This document shows, one piece after another, positions 18,813 through 27,337 of a DNA stretch of 56,555 nucleotides. This DNA is from Anaeromicrobium sp. GTDB taxonomy: Bacteria; Bacillota; Clostridia; Peptostreptococcales; Thermotaleaceae. Within the stretch, counting starts at the first letter, position 1; the number at the start of each line of letters is the position of its first letter. A program made the position numbers and the translations under genes. Under the pieces are notes generated by a model, which made no database searches, was not told the origin of the DNA, and saw nothing but the letters and a program-made list of their open reading frames with translations. The stretch covers positions 1 through 56,555 of the forward strand of contig NZ_JAOART010000142.1 of NCBI RefSeq assembly GCF_025210435.1, given 5' to 3'.

Positions 18813-18853
18813 TTCTTATATAGATAAGGTATACTAATAGGGGAGGGGTTAAT

Positions 18854-19522
18854 ATGGACAATATATTGTTAGTATGGGATATTGATGGAACCCTAATAAA
18901 AAGTCATGGCAGTGGAAGAAAAGCTATGGATAAGGCTTTTTTTCAAGTATATGGTATAGAGGATGCCTTTTTACATATAGATATGGCAGGAAGAATAGAT
19001 GGGGCCATAGTAAGAGACGGATTAAAAAAACATGAAGTAGAATTTGAAGAAGAATTTTTTATTATATATAAAGAAATCCTAAAGGAAGTAGTAAATATAA
19101 AAGAAATGGTGGAAGTATTACCTGGAATAAGGGACATATTAGAAAATGCAGTGAATTATGAAAAAATTCATCATGTATTAGGTACTGGAAATATGATGGA
19201 TGGGGCTAGGATTAAATTAAGTTCCCATAAATTGAATTCATATTTTCCAACGGGAGGATTTGGAGATGAATTAATGGAGAGATGGGAGGTTATTAAAAGG
19301 GCCATAGAAGAAGGGGAGAAGCATTATAAAACAAAATACCAAAAGGAAAACATATATATAATTGGAGATACTCCAAGGGATATTGAGTGTGCAAAAATAT
19401 TAGGAACAAAATCTATTGCAGTGGCCACTGGGAGTTATGAATATGAAGTATTAAAAGAACATGAACCAGACTATATTTTCCATGATCTTTTGGAGACAAA
19501 GGGGTTTTTCCATTTACTCTAG
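18854..19522 (+). CDS. HAD family hydrolase
   Basis: A 222-residue phosphatase-type HAD protein. Motif I is WDIDGTLIKSHG (nucleophile Asp 9), the cap domain spans about 20-85, motif II is near GTGNMMD, and motif IV is IIGDTPRDIEC. It resembles phosphoglycolate-phosphatase-like proteins, but the substrate cannot be told from sequence. GGGGAGGGG lies before the ATG. Confidence 0.88.
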   Translation: MDNILLVWDIDGTLIKSHGSGRKAMDKAFFQVYGIEDAFLHIDMAGRIDGAIVRDGLKKHEVEFEEEFFIIYKEILKEVVNIKEMVEVLPGIRDILENAVNYEKIHHVLGTGNMMDGARIKLSSHKLNSYFPTGGFGDELMERWEVIKRAIEEGEKHYKTKYQKENIYIIGDTPRDIECAKILGTKSIAVATGSYEYEVLKEHEPDYIFHDLLETKGFFHLL

Positions 19523-19587
19523 ACAATGTTTTATAAATGGGTTTTTAAGGGTTATGGATTTCTTGTGTGGAAATGGGTTTTATTTGG

Positions 19588-19604
19588 GCCTACTTCAGGA
19601 AAAT
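19588..19604 (+). repeat. Solo left arm of the 163-bp hairpin repeat
   Basis: GCCTACTTCAGGAAAAT is identical to the left arm at 39607. The sequence then diverges (GTGAGAGTATAAAC). No right arm lies near, so this is a remnant. Confidence 0.55.
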
Positions 19605-19796
19605 GTGAGAGTATAAACTTTAAAAATATGATATAATTATTGGGGATATTGTATAGAAAAATAGTTAGTTAGAGTAGCTCTAATTAGTATTGAGAATTAG
19701 GGTTAGGAATTATGTACATATTAAAAAAAAATGAACATATAATAAATAGGTTGTAGAGGGGAAATTGTATTAAGTTGAATTAGGGGTGAGCTAAGA

Positions 19797-20579
19797 ATGA
19801 GACAGTGGAAAAATATATTAATACCATATGAACAAGCAATAGGGGAGCTAAAAGTTAAGTTCAAGGCCATTCGTGCTGAGTATAGAAAACGAAATGAATA
19901 TTCACCTATAGAGTTTGTGACAGGAAGGGTAAAGAGAGTTTCTAGTATTATAGAGAAGGCTAAAAAATATGGGATAGATGAAAAGAATATAGAAGAAGAG
20001 ATTGAAGATATAGCTGGAATAAGGATAATGTGCCAATTTGTAGATGATATCTATAAGGTTTTGGAACTTATAAAAGAAAGAGATGGTAAAGATTTAACTA
20101 TTGTATATGAAAAGGATTATATTAATAATCAAAAGGATAGTGGATATAGAAGTTATCATGTGATTATTAGATATCCAGTTCAAACGGCCTATGGAGAAAA
20201 AAACATATTAGCAGAAATACAAATACGTACTTTAGCAATGAATTTTTGGGCTACAATAGAGCATTCTGTAAACTATAAGTACAAAAATCATATTCCAGAA
20301 AAGATCAAACTTAGATTGAAAAAATCTGCTGAGGCAGCCCATAGATTAGATGAAGAAATGCTAACAATTAGGGATGAAGTAATAAATGCACAAAAATTAT
20401 TTGAATTAAAATCTAACACCGTATCTAGTATAGTAAGTAATATTCAACTACTTAAAAACTTAGGAAGACATGATAAGGCTGAATATTTCCAAGGAAAATT
20501 TGATGATTATTGGTTAGATACTAATTTAGTAAATTTAAATAAGTTAAATGAAGATATTAAAAATGCAATAGAATCATAA
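19797..20579 (+). CDS. Small alarmone synthetase (GTP pyrophosphokinase family)
   Basis: A 260-residue RelA/SpoT synthetase-domain protein without the hydrolase, TGS or ACT domains of full RelA, like YjbM/YwaC. It transfers pyrophosphate from ATP to GDP or GTP to make (p)ppGpp. GYRSYH at 116-121 and EIQIRTLAMNFWATIEH at 140-156 are the synthetase signatures. A helical C-terminus (about 175-260) fits oligomer formation. The start at 19797 follows GGGGTGAG. Its terminator is shared with the convergent flavin reductase gene. Confidence 0.93.
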   Translation: MRQWKNILIPYEQAIGELKVKFKAIRAEYRKRNEYSPIEFVTGRVKRVSSIIEKAKKYGIDEKNIEEEIEDIAGIRIMCQFVDDIYKVLELIKERDGKDLTIVYEKDYINNQKDSGYRSYHVIIRYPVQTAYGEKNILAEIQIRTLAMNFWATIEHSVNYKYKNHIPEKIKLRLKKSAEAAHRLDEEMLTIRDEVINAQKLFELKSNTVSSIVSNIQLLKNLGRHDKAEYFQGKFDDYWLDTNLVNLNKLNEDIKNAIES

Positions 20580-20580
20580 A

Positions 20581-20606
20581 AATAAGGGTCAATTTGACCC
20601 TTATTT
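20581..20606. terminator. Bidirectional terminator
   Basis: AATAAGGGTCAA pairs with TTGACCCTTATT with no loop bases to spare, and T-rich sequence follows. It lies between the alarmone synthetase stop and the convergent gene, and overlaps the 3' end of the latter. Confidence 0.8.
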
Positions 20607-21188
20607 CTTTTTCTTCTTTTTAGTTTTTTTCTTTTTTACTGAATAACCAAAATGACCGATAGATTCTTTTAAAGAATAATATTGACCATGGGAATAGGTT
20701 ATGGGCTTAGCCTTATCTAAGTGGAATTTGCCCTTTTCGTCCATGTAGTAATCATCCACATTAACGGCAACAACTTCTCCAATGAACATGTGATGGGATC
20801 CAAGTTCTACAATTTCCTTTAATTTACATTCAATATTAACGGGACTCTCATCTATTAAAGGAGCAGATACTTGGGTTGCCTTTTTAGGAGTTAGTTTCAT
20901 TTCTTTGAATTTATTAACGTCACGTCCAGATTTTACACCACAATAATCTGTGGCATAGGTTAGTTGTTCTGTTGTTAAGTTTATTACGAATTCACCCGTT
21001 TCTTTTATAATGTCATAAGAGTGTCTTTCTGGTCTTATGGATATATAAGCCATAGGTGGATTAGTACATATGGTTCCTGTCCAAGCAATAGTAATTATAT
21101 TATAATTTTCTTCATTATTTCCACAACTGACCATGACTGCTGGAACAGGATATACCATATTACCTGGTTTCCAAGTAGTTTTAGACAA
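20601..21188 (-). CDS. Flavin reductase family protein
   Basis: A 195-residue FMN-binding split-barrel protein (flavin_reduct family): NIITIAWTGTICTNPPMAYI near the start, then ISIRPERHSYDII and FVINLTTEQL. Such proteins bind FMN and are often NAD(P)H:flavin oxidoreductases. The C-terminus is an odd run of Lys (VKKKKTKKKKKK) encoded by the A-rich side of the terminator region. The start is TTG 21188 with AGGAG 9 bases upstream. It lies 11 bases after a nitroreductase gene and may share its flavin chemistry. Confidence 0.9.
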   Translation of the reverse strand: MSKTTWKPGNMVYPVPAVMVSCGNNEENYNIITIAWTGTICTNPPMAYISIRPERHSYDIIKETGEFVINLTTEQLTYATDYCGVKSGRDVNKFKEMKLTPKKATQVSAPLIDESPVNIECKLKEIVELGSHHMFIGEVVAVNVDDYYMDEKGKFHLDKAKPITYSHGQYYSLKESIGHFGYSVKKKKTKKKKKK

Positions 21189-21199
21189 TTATATCACTC

Positions 21200-21832
21200 C
21201 TAAAGTACAGTCATAACTTCTTCAATATCTTTTCTAGGTGGGAATTTCACTTCACCCTCAGGTACTCCTAGGGGAGTCATAGCCATTAGGGAGAATCCTT
21301 CTTTACCTAGGTTTATGTAATTTTCTATTTTTCTTATGGCATAGTTTGGACTAGTCATCCAGCAAGTACCATATCCCATGTCAGTAGCTGCAAGCATTAG
21401 GTTTTGAATGGCAGCACCAATATTTTGAACAGCTGGATTTGGTTTTGTTAAAGCATCTATTTCTTCTTGTGGTGCATTTATATCTTGTAGTATATTAAGT
21501 CCTGTTGGTTCATATGGTCCTCCATATACTAAAATAAGAACAGGAGCCTTTCTAAATAATGTTGAGAATCTTAAAAATTTAGTAAAGGATGCCTTTGCCT
21601 TTTCATCTGTCATTTCCTCAGCTATTTCACCATTTCTTTCTTCTACTAATTTTGCAATATGATCTATTTTTTCCTTATCATTTACTACAACAAAATGCCA
21701 GTTTTGAACGTTCTTTCCAGATGGAGCACTAGTAGCACATTTGATTATTTCTTTAATATCCTCCATAGGAACTTCTTTTTCAGTGTATTTTCTAACACTA
21801 TGACGTTCAAATAACAAACTTCTTTTATTCAT
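21200..21832 (-). CDS. Nitroreductase family protein
   Basis: A 210-residue FMN-dependent oxidoreductase. The N-terminal RHSVRKYTEKEVP binds FMN phosphate; APSGKNVQNWHFVVV and NLMLAATDMGYGTCWM are family signatures. It probably reduces nitro compounds or quinones with NAD(P)H; the true substrate is unknown. GGAGG precedes the ATG at 21832. It forms a two-gene unit with the flavin reductase gene. Confidence 0.93.
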   Translation of the reverse strand: MNKRSLLFERHSVRKYTEKEVPMEDIKEIIKCATSAPSGKNVQNWHFVVVNDKEKIDHIAKLVEERNGEIAEEMTDEKAKASFTKFLRFSTLFRKAPVLILVYGGPYEPTGLNILQDINAPQEEIDALTKPNPAVQNIGAAIQNLMLAATDMGYGTCWMTSPNYAIRKIENYINLGKEGFSLMAMTPLGVPEGEVKFPPRKDIEEVMTVL

Positions 21833-22016
21833 AACATATTACCTCCATTTATTTAGTTTTCCAATCACATTATATATTATGGAAAAAATTAATTCAAACC
21901 TATTTTTAATTGTAAAATAAAAACTTATATGTAATATTTATGATAGGTTGTTATAATTTTTAGGATATAATATAATGTATAAGTTAGAATTGAAAAAATA
22001 GTAAGTAGGTGAGTTA

Positions 22017-22697
22017 ATGTCTTTATATGCTATAGGAGATTTACATTTAAGCTTTAGCACTGAGAAACCAATGGATATATTTGGTGAGAATTGGATAGAT
22101 CATCATATAAAAATAGAAGAAAATTGGAAAAGTAAAATAACTAATGAAGATACAGTATTAATTCCAGGAGACATATCTTGGGCCATGAGTTTAGAAGATG
22201 CAAAGGTAGATTTAGAGTGGATAGATAAACTACCTGGTAAAAAAATATTACTTAGGGGAAATCATGACTATTGGTGGACATCCTTAAAGAAGATGAATAG
22301 TTTATTTGAAAATATGGTATTTTTACAAAATAATCATGTGGAATATGAGGATTATGCCATATGTGGCACTAGGGGATGGATTTGTCCTAATGATAACAAA
22401 TTTACAGACCATGACCAAAAAGTTTATGATAGGGAATTACATAGATTAAAATTGTCATTAGATTCAACTAAAAAGGATAAGATTCTAGTTATGACCCATT
22501 ATCCTCCAACTAACGATAAATTACAAGAATCAGCTTTTACTAAAATATATGAAGAATATAATGTGGAGAAAGTAATATATGGTCATCTTCATGGGAAGCA
22601 TTCCTATAATACGGGATTTAAAGGGTGTCGCAATAATGTGGAATATTTATTAACATCTTGTGATTACTTAGATTTTAATCCAGTCAAAATATTATGA
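22017..22697 (+). CDS. Metallophosphoesterase
   Basis: A 226-residue calcineurin-like phosphoesterase with all metal-site motifs: GDLHLS (residues 7-12), GDISWAMS, GNHDYWW, THYPP and GHLHGKHS. It binds two metal ions and cleaves phosphate esters; the substrate is unknown. The ATG at 22017 follows AGGTGAG. A terminator follows. Confidence 0.92.
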   Translation: MSLYAIGDLHLSFSTEKPMDIFGENWIDHHIKIEENWKSKITNEDTVLIPGDISWAMSLEDAKVDLEWIDKLPGKKILLRGNHDYWWTSLKKMNSLFENMVFLQNNHVEYEDYAICGTRGWICPNDNKFTDHDQKVYDRELHRLKLSLDSTKKDKILVMTHYPPTNDKLQESAFTKIYEEYNVEKVIYGHLHGKHSYNTGFKGCRNNVEYLLTSCDYLDFNPVKIL

Positions 22698-22720
22698 TGA
22701 AAATTAATAATGTTACATAG

Positions 22721-22750
22721 ACAGCTCATAAATCTTAGGGCTGTTTTTTT
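22721..22750 (+). terminator. Terminator of the phosphoesterase gene
   Basis: ACAGCTC and GGGCTGT form a stem around AATCTTA, followed by seven T. Confidence 0.75.
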
Positions 22751-22798
22751 ATGCTATAGGAAATTATAAATTTTGAAAAACTGTGGATAAGTAAAAAA

Positions 22799-22920
22799 TA
22801 AGGGGGGTGTGGGGGAAGAATTCCCCTGCCTTTTCAAAGGAGGGGGCTCAGTAACGTTAGTTGCGTCGAAGGGAACCATAGGGTTCCATAGCGAATCGTA
22901 CGAAGTACGATTTTTTATAT
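22799..22920 (+). other. Structured intergenic sequence, possible ncRNA
   Basis: This stretch is far richer in G+C than its surroundings and packed with hairpins. GGGGGAAGAATTCCCC is near 22812, GGGAACCATAGGGTTCC near 22870 and AATCGTACGAAGTACGATT near 22895, the last followed by TTTT like a terminator. No open frame of note lies here. It could be a small RNA, a decayed mobile element or a repeat not present elsewhere in this window. Confidence 0.4.
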
Positions 22921-22932
22921 TAATATAAAATT

Positions 22933-22994
22933 TTTCTATTGGATTATTATATAAATTTAAATTCTCTATTGGATTATTATGTTAATTTAAATTA
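22933..22994 (+). repeat. Two tandem copies of an about 31-bp AT-rich unit
   Basis: The unit CTATTGGATTATTAT followed by about 6 variable bases and TTTAAATT occurs twice in a row. It lies in the 455-bp gap before the rhodanese gene. Confidence 0.75.
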
Positions 22995-23153
22995 TAATCA
23001 GTAATAGTCCAAAAAAAATTGCATTAATTTCCAGTTAGGAATAAAAAAAGATTTATGAAAATCTTGAAGACAAAATATTTTTACACAAAGTATAGTCCAT
23101 TGTAAATTAATATAGCAATGATTAAAGTATAAACACTAAAGGAGGATAAAATC

Positions 23154-23642
23154 ATGAAAAAGAAACTTTTAGCAGGATTACTAATGGTGACTCTTTCCCT
23201 ATCTGTAGTAGGTTGTGGAGCTAAGGAGTCACAAGAGACTACAGGAGGAGAAAACCAAAAGGTTGAAAGTCAACAGCAACAGAGTGAAGAAAAGGTGTAT
23301 CAGTACTATACAGCTGATCAGGTTAAAGAGGCAATTGAAAAGGGTGATGACATAATACTTGTGGATATACAGGTAGAAGAAGAGTGGAATAAACATCACA
23401 TAAAGGGAGCCATATCTACAAAGGCTTATCCTGTTAAAACTGATGAAGAAAGGGGTAAGGTTCAGGCTGTAATACCTAAGCTTGAAGGAGATAATCCAAT
23501 AATAGTAGTTTGTCCTGGAGGTAAAGGTGGAGCTCAAAGAACTATAAACTACCTTAGTGAAAGTGGCATAAAGGATGAAAGACTTTTTATACTTGAGAAC
23601 GGTCAAGGCGGATGGCCTTATGATGAACTTTTAGAAAAATAA
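23154..23642 (+). CDS. Rhodanese-like lipoprotein
   Basis: A 162-residue secreted lipoprotein. The signal ends in the lipobox SVVGC with Cys 21, a Gln/Glu-rich linker follows (about 25-48), then a rhodanese domain (about 52-162) with ILVDIQVEEEWNKHHIKGAI and the active-site loop VVCPGGKGGAQRT (Cys 120). The domain usually carries sulfur on the Cys; outside the membrane it may handle thiosulfate or disulfides. AAGGAGG precedes the ATG. A terminator follows. Confidence 0.9.
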   Translation: MKKKLLAGLLMVTLSLSVVGCGAKESQETTGGENQKVESQQQQSEEKVYQYYTADQVKEAIEKGDDIILVDIQVEEEWNKHHIKGAISTKAYPVKTDEERGKVQAVIPKLEGDNPIIVVCPGGKGGAQRTINYLSESGIKDERLFILENGQGGWPYDELLEK

Positions 23643-23689
23643 ATATTATAGTTAGTTAAAATTATTATAATAAAAATTAATAGATTATA

Positions 23690-23726
23690 GAAAAGGCAGT
23701 TACAAATTTTGTAGCTGTCTTTTTCT
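23690..23726 (+). terminator. Terminator of the rhodanese gene
   Basis: AAAGGCAGTTAC pairs with GTAGCTGTCTTT, followed by TTCT. An A-rich upstream side makes it possibly bidirectional. Confidence 0.75.
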
Positions 23727-23760
23727 ATAGATTTTGTATTTATGAATCAGCTTTATGTGT

Positions 23761-23923
23761 GCCTATTTCAGGAAAATATATTGAAAATCTTTTCCACCCA
23801 AGTCCTTGTCACAAGCGAAAGTGTGAATCTTCGTAGATAGGGTCATGAGTCATGTTAAAGTAGAATAAGATGTTGTGACGTTCCAGGGTTCCAAAGATTT
23901 TCAATATATTTTCCCTTATAGGC
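23761..23923 (+). repeat. Dispersed hairpin repeat, copy 2 (complete)
   Basis: The ends are inverted repeats of about 30 bp: the left begins GCCTATTTCAGGAAAATATA and the right ends TTTTCCCTTATAGGC. A second inner pair GTCACAA/TTGTGAC adds to a long hairpin. The interior carries CGAAAGTGTGAATCTTCG, itself a small hairpin. The flank AAGTTACTGTAT is shared with all copies that have a right arm. There is no open frame. It lies upstream of pflB. Confidence 0.88.
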
Positions 23924-24060
23924 AAGTTACTGTATAAAGAAAGCTTAGTGTTACGAAATCTATATAGAAAACAAAAGTTAGTTATAAAATAAACAATGTG
24001 CAATGTGATATATAGAAATGATTATATACATGATAGATCAAACAAGAAGAGTTGGAAAAA

Positions 24061-24078
24061 TTGATAAAAAAATATCAA
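24061..24078. promoter_or_regulatory. Possible operator upstream of pflB
   Basis: TTGATA and TATCAA form a perfect 6-6-6 inverted repeat about 110 bases before pflB. It resembles sites of redox regulators in spacing only loosely (Fnr has 4 central bases between TTGAT and ATCAA), so the regulator is unknown. Confidence 0.35.
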
Positions 24079-24188
24079 AAAAAATGTAGAAATGTGTTGC
24101 GAATGATTATCATATATAGTATCATGTATACAAGAAGAAGATTATGTATACAATATACCTTTCCGAAAGGATAAAAGGAGGATATGGT

Positions 24189-26417
24189 ATGAAACCATAT
24201 AAAGGATTTATAACAGGAAAATGGCAAAAAGAAATTAATGTGAGAGATTTTATTCAAAGAAATTATAAGGCATACGAGGGGGATGAATCTTTCCTAGTAG
24301 GTACAAGTGATAGAACTAATAAACTATTTGATAAAGTTAAGACTTTATTTAAAGAAGAGACTAAGAAAAAGGGAACATTAGATATAGATACTAAAACCGT
24401 ATCAACAATCGTATCCCATGGTCCTGGATATATAGATAAGGATTTAGAAGTTATTGTGGGTATTCAAACGGACGCACCCCTTAAAAGGGCTATTATGCCC
24501 TTTGGTGGAATTAGAATGATGGCTAATGCTTGTAAGGAATATGGATATGAATTAGATCCTACAATTGAAGAAACCTTTACTAAATATAGAAAAACTCATA
24601 ACCAAGGAGTATTTGAAGCTTATACACCAGAAATCAAATTAGCTAGGAAAACTGGAGTTATAACAGGCCTTCCTGATGCATATGGAAGAGGACGTATCAT
24701 AGGAGACTACAGAAGGGTAGCATTATATGGTGTAGATAGATTGATTGAAGAGAAAAAGGAGCAATTAGCTTCCCTTGAACTGGACTTCATGTTAGAAGAT
24801 ACAATAAGATTAAGGGAAGAGATTTCAGAACAAATAGCTTCCTTAAAAGAATTAATAGAAATGGGTAAATCTTATGGATTTAATATTTCTAGACCGGCTA
24901 TAGATTCTAAGGAAGCTATTCAGTGGACATATCTTGCATACCTGGGAGCTATTAAAGAACAAAATGGTGCTGCCATGAGTATTGGTAGAGTAGCCACTTT
25001 CCTAGATATTTACATGGAAAGGGATTTAGATAACGGAATTTACAATGAAGATGAGTTACAAGAAATGATGGATCATTTTGTAATGAAGTTAAGAATGGTA
25101 AGATTCTTAAGGCCAGAATCATATAACCAATTATTCAGTGGAGATCCTAACTGGGTAACAGAAGTTATAGGTGGTATGGGTGTGGATGGAAGAACATTAG
25201 TAACTAAAAACTCCTTTAGAATATTAAATACACTATATAATCTAGGACCAGCTCCTGAGCCAAACTTAACAGTTTTATGGTCTAAGGATATGCCAGAGGG
25301 ATTCAAGAAGTTCTGTTCTAGGGTTTCTATTGATACTTCATCTATTCAATATGAAAATGATGACTTAATGAGATCATACTGGGGAGATGACTACGGCATT
25401 GCATGCTGTGTATCTGCCATGAGAATAGGAAAGCAAATGCAATTCTTTGGAGCTCGTGCTAACTTAGCTAAAGCATTACTTTACGCTATTAATGGTGGAG
25501 TTGATGAAAAGTTAAATATTCAAGTTGCTCCTAAGTTTGAGAAAATCCAATCTGAATACTTAAACTATGATGAGGTAATGGAAAAGTTTGATAAATTAAT
25601 GGAGTGGTTAGCTAAGACCTATGTAAATGCCCTTAATGTTATCCACTATATGCATGACAAGTATTCCTATGAAAAGCTTGAGATGGCTCTACATGATAGG
25701 GATATATTAAGAACTATGGCTTGCGGAGTTGCTGGATTATCAGTAGTGGCTGACTCCTTATCTGCAATTAAGTATGCTAAAGTTAAGACTATTAGAAATG
25801 AAGAAGGATTAGCTCTAGATTTTGAAATTGAAGGAGAATATCCGGCCTTTGGTAACGATGATGATAGGGCAGATGATATAGCTAGAGATTTAGTTAAGAT
25901 ATTCATGGATAAGATTAGAAAGCGTAAGACTTATAGAAATGCAACTCCAACTATGAGTATATTAACTATCACATCAAATGTGGTATATGGAAAGAAGACT
26001 GGTAACACTCCAGATGGAAGAAAAGCAGGAGAGCCATTTGCACCAGGGGCTAACCCAATGCATAAAAGGGATAAAAAGGGTGCCATTGCATCTATGAATT
26101 CTGTGGCAAAATTACCATACGAACACAGTGAAGATGGTATATCATATACATTCTCAATCGTTCCAGGAGCCCTTGGAAAGTCTGAAGATGAGAGAATTAA
26201 CAATTTAAAGGGTCTCCTTGATGGATACTTTATTCAAGATGGACACCATATTAATATTAACGTATTTGACAAAGAAACATTATTAGATGCTATGGAACAC
26301 CCAGAAGAATACCCTCAATTAACAGTGAGAGTTTCAGGATATGCAGTAAACTTTATTAAATTAACTAGGGAACAACAATTAGATGTAATTAACCGTACAT
26401 TCCATAGGCAAATATAG
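24189..26417 (+). CDS. pflB: Formate C-acetyltransferase (pyruvate formate-lyase)
   Basis: A 742-residue glycyl radical enzyme that turns pyruvate and CoA into acetyl-CoA and formate during fermentation. The active-site Cys pair is C406-C407 (GIACCVSAM), which marks true PFL among the glycyl radical enzymes. The radical Gly is at about 717 in RVSGYAVNF. The ATG at 24189 is chosen because AAAGGAGG lies just upstream; an ATG at 24144 would add 15 residues with no site. The activase gene follows after 11 bases. Confidence 0.97.
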   Translation: MKPYKGFITGKWQKEINVRDFIQRNYKAYEGDESFLVGTSDRTNKLFDKVKTLFKEETKKKGTLDIDTKTVSTIVSHGPGYIDKDLEVIVGIQTDAPLKRAIMPFGGIRMMANACKEYGYELDPTIEETFTKYRKTHNQGVFEAYTPEIKLARKTGVITGLPDAYGRGRIIGDYRRVALYGVDRLIEEKKEQLASLELDFMLEDTIRLREEISEQIASLKELIEMGKSYGFNISRPAIDSKEAIQWTYLAYLGAIKEQNGAAMSIGRVATFLDIYMERDLDNGIYNEDELQEMMDHFVMKLRMVRFLRPESYNQLFSGDPNWVTEVIGGMGVDGRTLVTKNSFRILNTLYNLGPAPEPNLTVLWSKDMPEGFKKFCSRVSIDTSSIQYENDDLMRSYWGDDYGIACCVSAMRIGKQMQFFGARANLAKALLYAINGGVDEKLNIQVAPKFEKIQSEYLNYDEVMEKFDKLMEWLAKTYVNALNVIHYMHDKYSYEKLEMALHDRDILRTMACGVAGLSVVADSLSAIKYAKVKTIRNEEGLALDFEIEGEYPAFGNDDDRADDIARDLVKIFMDKIRKRKTYRNATPTMSILTITSNVVYGKKTGNTPDGRKAGEPFAPGANPMHKRDKKGAIASMNSVAKLPYEHSEDGISYTFSIVPGALGKSEDERINNLKGLLDGYFIQDGHHININVFDKETLLDAMEHPEEYPQLTVRVSGYAVNFIKLTREQQLDVINRTFHRQI

Positions 26418-26428
26418 GAGTGATTAAA

Positions 26429-27160
26429 ATGAGTAAATCTGCTTATGTACATTCTATAGAGACTTGTGGAACAGTAGATGGACCAGGAATTAGATATATA
26501 TTATTTTTAAAGGGATGCCCACTAAGATGCAAATACTGCCATAATCCAGATACATGGGTAAATGGGGACTCAGAAGAAAAATCTGTGGATGAGATTATGA
26601 AAGAAGTGAGAAGGTATAAAAGCTATTTCAATGCTTCTGGTGGTGGTATAACCATATCTGGTGGGGAACCTACCCTACAAGCTGAATTTGTGGAAGAACT
26701 ATTTAAAGAATGTAGAAAAGAAGGAATCCATACTTGTTTAGATACATCGGGCTATTGTGAGATAGAACAAGTTAAGGGCCTTTTAGAAAATACAGATTTA
26801 GTCTTATTAGATATTAAGCAGATAGACAATATTAAGCATAGGGAACTTACTGGAGTAGAAAATACAAAGACCCTAGAATTTGCAAAATACCTAGAAGAAC
26901 AAAATATCCCCGTGTGGATAAGATACGTGTTAGTTCCTAAGCATACGGATTATACAAAGGATATTGAAGATTTAGGAGCATATTTGGAAACATTAAGTAA
27001 TGTTAAGAGGGTAGAAGTACTTCCATACCATGAGATGGGTATATCAAAATGGGAAAGTATGAATATGGACTATCCATTAATAGGGATAGATCCACCAAGT
27101 AAAGAATCTGTAGAAAGAACAAAAGATATATTAAAAAAATACAACCTAGAGGTCTATTAG
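26429..27160 (+). CDS. pflA: Pyruvate formate-lyase-activating enzyme
   Basis: A 243-residue radical SAM activase that makes the glycyl radical on PflB. C30, C34 and C37 (KGCPLRCKYCHNP) bind the [4Fe-4S] cluster. ETCGTVDGPGIRYILFLKGC is the family signature, and GGGITISGGEP binds SAM. The ATG at 26429 has AGGAG 9 bases before it; a GTG at 26420 is too close. It is co-transcribed with pflB and ends in a terminator. Confidence 0.97.
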   Translation: MSKSAYVHSIETCGTVDGPGIRYILFLKGCPLRCKYCHNPDTWVNGDSEEKSVDEIMKEVRRYKSYFNASGGGITISGGEPTLQAEFVEELFKECRKEGIHTCLDTSGYCEIEQVKGLLENTDLVLLDIKQIDNIKHRELTGVENTKTLEFAKYLEEQNIPVWIRYVLVPKHTDYTKDIEDLGAYLETLSNVKRVEVLPYHEMGISKWESMNMDYPLIGIDPPSKESVERTKDILKKYNLEVY

Positions 27161-27175
27161 ACTTCTAGGTTTTTT
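27142..27175 (+). terminator. Terminator of pflBA
   Basis: AACCTAGAGGTC pairs with GACTTCTAGGTT and is followed by T residues. It overlaps the pflA stop codon. A further small hairpin with T tail (AACGTTT/AAACGTT) lies near 27197-27226. Confidence 0.85.
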
Positions 27176-27234
27176 AATTATTAAGAAATGAAAAAAACGT
27201 TTGCATAATATGGAAACGTTTTTTTATGCATATT

Positions 27235-27252
27235 AATGCATAAAAATTCAGA
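27235..27252. promoter_or_regulatory. ARG box 1 (ArgR/AhrC operator)
   Basis: The 18 bases match the Bacillus AhrC consensus CATGAATAAAAATTCAAG at 14 of 18 positions by eye. It lies about 90 bases before argF, so arginine-dependent repression of the operon is expected. Confidence 0.6.
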
Positions 27253-27277
27253 AAACTATTGAAAAAAGGGCGAAATA

Positions 27278-27295
27278 CATGTATAATTATTTAAA
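27278..27295. promoter_or_regulatory. ARG box 2
   Basis: CATGTATAATTATTTAAA matches the same consensus at about 13 of 18 positions. Two boxes in tandem fit ArgR hexamer binding. The ArgR gene itself is not in the window. Confidence 0.5.
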
Positions 27296-27337
27296 AAATA
27301 TAATAAATATACAATACGCCTATAGAGGAGGAGTTAT

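Noticed and set aside
21021-21203. Plus-strand small protein opposite the flavin reductase
   Set aside because: It lies fully within the flavin reductase gene on the other strand and has no start signal.
22860-22920. Group II intron domain
   Set aside because: No reverse transcriptase and no recognisable domain V (AGC...GTT-type) hairpin nearby.
24095-24125. Fur box before pflB (GAATGATTATCAT)
   Set aside because: It covers only part of the 19-bp Fur consensus, and iron control of pflB is not expected.
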